Assembly: GCF_026241895.1 (NCBI RefSeq)
Contig: NZ_JAPJIV010000010.1
Location: 1-64,000 of the forward strand
Length of the DNA stretch: 64,000 nucleotides
Direction: 5' to 3'
Origin: Pseudomonas sp. RIT-562
Lineage (GTDB): Bacteria; Pseudomonadota; Gammaproteobacteria; Pseudomonadales; Pseudomonadaceae
The position numbers and the translations under genes were made by a program. The notes below the pieces were generated by a model. It made no database searches and was not told where the DNA came from. It saw only the letters and a list, made by a program, of their open reading frames with translations. Position 1 is the first letter of the stretch, and each line of letters begins with the position of its first letter. Shown here one piece after another: positions 62,251-64,000 of the stretch.

Positions 62251-62278
62251 GCCCGTTTCCCCAGCGGGCTTTTTTTTG
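62251..62278 (+). terminator. terminator with no gene before it
   Basis: Stem GCCCG/CGGGC, nine-base loop, then eight T residues. The previous gene already has its own terminator 110 bp upstream, and no reading frame lies between, so this may end a small RNA starting around 62150-62200. Confidence 0.8.
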
Positions 62279-62415
62279 CCTGTCATAAAACCTTTTCCAA
62301 TATCGCTGTCCAACCGTCGCTATTTCGAAGAACGGAGGATTTGTGTGGACGTTTCCTCCGCTGGGGCATTCAATGCCCGGGTTTCGGTTTCTCCCTATTT
62401 TTTGAGGTTTTCGTC

Positions 62416-62787
62416 ATGCGTTTAACACTGCCTGCTCTGGTTCTGGGACTTTTCGTTGCTCAAGGTGCAATGGCGGCTGGCGACGGCACTGCCGCGATCG
62501 GTGGTGGCCTGGGCGGCGCGTTGGGTAACGTGGTCGGCCAAAGCATGGGCGGCAGCACGGGCGCCGCAGTGGGCGCTGGGGTTGCGGGCGCAGCCGGCAG
62601 CGCTGTTGCTGCACGTAAAGGCAGCCGCACCAAGGCCGCGATCGGCGGTGGTGTTGGCGCTGCAGGTGGCTCGGTGATCGGTAACAGCCTGGGCGGCAAG
62701 ACGGGTTCGACCATCGGCGCAGGCCTGGGCGGTGCGTTGGGCGGCGGCGTGGGCAGCAACCTTGGAAAAGGGCACAAGCGTCACTGA
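62416..62787 (+). CDS. exported glycine-zipper protein 1
   Basis: A 123-residue protein: signal peptide MRLTLPALVLGLFVAQGAMA, then almost only Gly, Ala, Ser, Val and Asn in GxxxG patterns (GGLGGALGNVVGQSMGGSTGAAVGAG...), broken by a KGSRTK hinge at mid-length so that the two halves repeat each other, and a short basic end GKGHKRH. Glycine zippers pack as membrane-inserted or amyloid-like helices in outer-membrane proteins (SlyB, OmpA-like partners). Function unknown. GAGG precedes the ATG at 62416; own terminator follows. Confidence 0.82.
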   Translation: MRLTLPALVLGLFVAQGAMAAGDGTAAIGGGLGGALGNVVGQSMGGSTGAAVGAGVAGAAGSAVAARKGSRTKAAIGGGVGAAGGSVIGNSLGGKTGSTIGAGLGGALGGGVGSNLGKGHKRH

Positions 62788-62805
62788 TCTGGTTGATCCA
62801 CCCGA

Positions 62806-62831
62806 AAGCCCGGCTACATGCCGGGCTTTTG
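62806..62831 (+). terminator. terminator after glycine-zipper gene 1
   Basis: Nine-base stem AAGCCCGGC/GCCGGGCTT with a five-base loop and TTTT. Confidence 0.85.
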
Positions 62832-62898
62832 CGTTTATGAACGTTTCTCCTGAAACCGGCTCAAAGCCATTACTAACCCCCCGTATAAGAGGTGCACC

Positions 62899-63378
62899 AT
62901 GACATCGAAATCCGCAAGCAAACCAGGCGACTGTCGTCGTCAAGGCTTGACGTTGTCTGCATTGGTATTGGGACTGATGGTCAGTCAAGGCGCCCTGGCG
63001 GCTGGCGACGGCACTGCCGCAGTCGGCGGAGGCCTGGGTGGTGCACTCGGTAATGTTGTGGGTCAACAAATGGGTGGCAGTACGGGTGCGGCCATCGGCG
63101 CAGGTGTTGGTGGGGCCGCAGGTAGTGCGGTCGGTGCGCCCAAGGGCAGCCGCACGGAAGCTGCAATTGGTGGCGGTTTGGGGTCCGCAGGTGGTTCGGT
63201 GATTGGTAACAGCCTGGGTGGTTCCACCGGTTCAACTATCGGCGCAGGCCTGGGCGGCGCGGCAGGTGGCGCAGTTGGTAACAATCTGGGTACCGATGAC
63301 GGTGGTTCGCATTCCAATGGCAACCACAAGCACAAGAACAAACATAAAAACAAAAACAAGTACAAACATCGTGATTAA
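62899..63378 (+). CDS. exported glycine-zipper protein 2 with Lys/His/Asn tail
   Basis: A 159-residue paralogue of the preceding protein. Signal peptide near 17-34 (LTLSALVLGLMVSQGALA), same two-half glycine zipper with the KGSRTE hinge, and then an added tail: GTDDGGSHSNGN followed by repeats of KHKNK (HKHKNKHKNKNKYKHRD). The tail is strongly basic and could bind metal, nucleic acid or acidic partners. ATG at 62899 follows AGAGGTGCACC. The gene is 112 bp after gene 1, clearly a tandem duplication. Confidence 0.85.
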   Translation: MTSKSASKPGDCRRQGLTLSALVLGLMVSQGALAAGDGTAAVGGGLGGALGNVVGQQMGGSTGAAIGAGVGGAAGSAVGAPKGSRTEAAIGGGLGSAGGSVIGNSLGGSTGSTIGAGLGGAAGGAVGNNLGTDDGGSHSNGNHKHKNKHKNKNKYKHRD

Positions 63379-63404
63379 TCCCGGCACTGTGCGAGGTATG
63401 CGCC

Positions 63405-63593
63405 ATGACTCCTGAGACTGAAGGCAAGGAAGAAAAAGGCCCGAGTGGACTGCCATTCATTAACGATCCGGGCAACGAAGATCCGGGTTCGCTTATGGAT
63501 GACGCTACAGTGCCGCTCAACGATTCCGATGACGCTGGTGATGTCGGCAACACCGAATACGAGGACGAAGAGCTGGACGAAGACGAGCAATAA
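63405..63593 (+). CDS. small acidic protein 1
   Basis: A 62-residue highly acidic, probably disordered protein (GLPFINDPGNEDPGS..., ending EYEDEELDEDEQ). GAGG lies upstream of the ATG. No membrane segment and no family recognised. It follows the basic-tailed glycine-zipper gene by 27 bp and may be co-transcribed with it. Confidence 0.65.
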   Translation: MTPETEGKEEKGPSGLPFINDPGNEDPGSLMDDATVPLNDSDDAGDVGNTEYEDEELDEDEQ

Positions 63594-63688
63594 GCCGTCG
63601 ACCGATCGTCTGTCTTGCAGAACCAGCTCACCGACGCAGTCATCGAACTAACAGGGCCTGCCCTTGCAGGCCCGTCGAGAGGTGACTC

Positions 63689-63901
63689 ATGAATTCTGAT
63701 CCCAAAGCATTCGACCCGGACGAAACGCCTGAATATCCGCTGCCGTCACCCACGGACTCCCTGAGTCGGGATCAACGCCCGCCTGACGATGAGAATGGTG
63801 TCGAACAGGTGCCCAACGATGATAAGAATCGAGGGGATGTAGAGGCCAGTCCCGATGATCCGGACATTGCCGGTGATGATGCATCGGGTGAACCCAGCTG
63901 A
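63689..63901 (+). CDS. small acidic protein 2
   Basis: A 70-residue acidic, Pro- and Asp-rich disordered protein (DPDETPEYPLPSPTDS, QVPNDDKNRGDVEAS, DDPDIAGDDASGEPS). GAGAGGTGACTC is a strong ribosome site. It resembles acidic protein 1 in composition but not clearly in sequence. A hairpin (GGGCCTG/CAGGCCC) without U tract lies in the 95-bp gap between them. Confidence 0.65.
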   Translation: MNSDPKAFDPDETPEYPLPSPTDSLSRDQRPPDDENGVEQVPNDDKNRGDVEASPDDPDIAGDDASGEPS

Positions 63902-63919
63902 ACATTTCGTCATGCATCT

Positions 63920-63943
63920 GGCCCGGCTTCTGCCGGGCCTTTT
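63920..63943 (+). terminator. terminator after acidic protein 2
   Basis: Stem GGCCCGGC/GCCGGGCC with a four-base loop, then TTTT. Confidence 0.85.
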
Positions 63944-64000
63944 CGTTTGGCATTCCCGCAGATCCCATTGGCGCAATCCAGCCCGTCGGGTTGCCCGGGT

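Overview
The window looks like chromosomal DNA of a Pseudomonas of the fluorescens group. The grounds are an O-antigen locus bounded by ihfB on one side and wbpM plus a small ComEA-like gene on the other, a GC-rich core, many REP-type palindromes built on a GTGGGAG...GCTCGCGA theme, and typical Pseudomonas neighbours (kdpFABC-DE, speE, rraB, plsC). No phage, insertion sequence, integrase or CRISPR array was recognised. All assignments come from reading the sequence; no database search was run.

Region 1 (1 to 22.9 kb) is the O-antigen (B-band type) cluster. After an 8-bp tandem repeat, a lipoprotein gene, ihfB and a LapA-domain gene come rmlB, wzz, rmlA, a hexapeptide acyltransferase (fdtC-like) and a GNAT acyltransferase on the + strand. 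A block on the - strand follows: fdtA, fdtB, wzx, a GT2 glycosyltransferase and wzy (12.77 down to 7.42 kb), relatively AT-rich and bordered by gene-free, apparently decayed DNA. The + strand then resumes with wbjB-wbjC-wbjD (UDP-L-FucNAc), a WbuB-type fucosaminyltransferase, wbpV, wbpL and wbpM (UDP-D-QuiNAc or FucNAc and the initiating phosphotransferase). Together these predict a Wzx/Wzy-dependent O unit, probably a trisaccharide with D-QuiNAc or D-FucNAc at the reducing end, L-FucNAc, and dTDP-derived Fuc3NAc (or Qui3NAc). Only two glycosyltransferases besides WbpL are present.

Region 2 (23 to 30.3 kb) holds an SDR, a stand-alone ketoacyl synthase, a TetR regulator, a DUF1989 protein, a small membrane protein, an ethanolamine/amino-acid permease with a good sigma-54 promoter candidate, and rmlD-rmlC. 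The latter two complete a dTDP-rhamnose pathway whose rmlB and rmlA sit in the O-antigen cluster.

Region 3 (30.5 to 38.7 kb) is the high-affinity potassium system kdpF-A-B-C with the sensor pair kdpD-kdpE. REP palindromes sit between kdpB and kdpC, between kdpC and kdpD, and after kdpE; TTTAC motifs phased at multiples of 11 bp upstream are a candidate KdpE site.

Region 4 (38.7 to 64 kb) is mixed core genome: a patatin-like lipase, a lipoprotein, a CHAD protein, a thioesterase, a chemoreceptor, spermidine synthase, RraB, an ATP-grasp/alpha-E/transglutaminase operon (a widespread but poorly understood peptide-ligase type system), a cytochrome c, a second fatty-acid oxidation pair, a glutamine amidotransferase, CorA, PlsC, an enoyl-CoA hydratase-like gene, tRNA-Ser(GGA), a NylB-like serine hydrolase, and a terminal group of two duplicated glycine-zipper proteins followed by two very acidic small proteins. 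A 143-bp tandem array with a REP core fills the corA-plsC interval.
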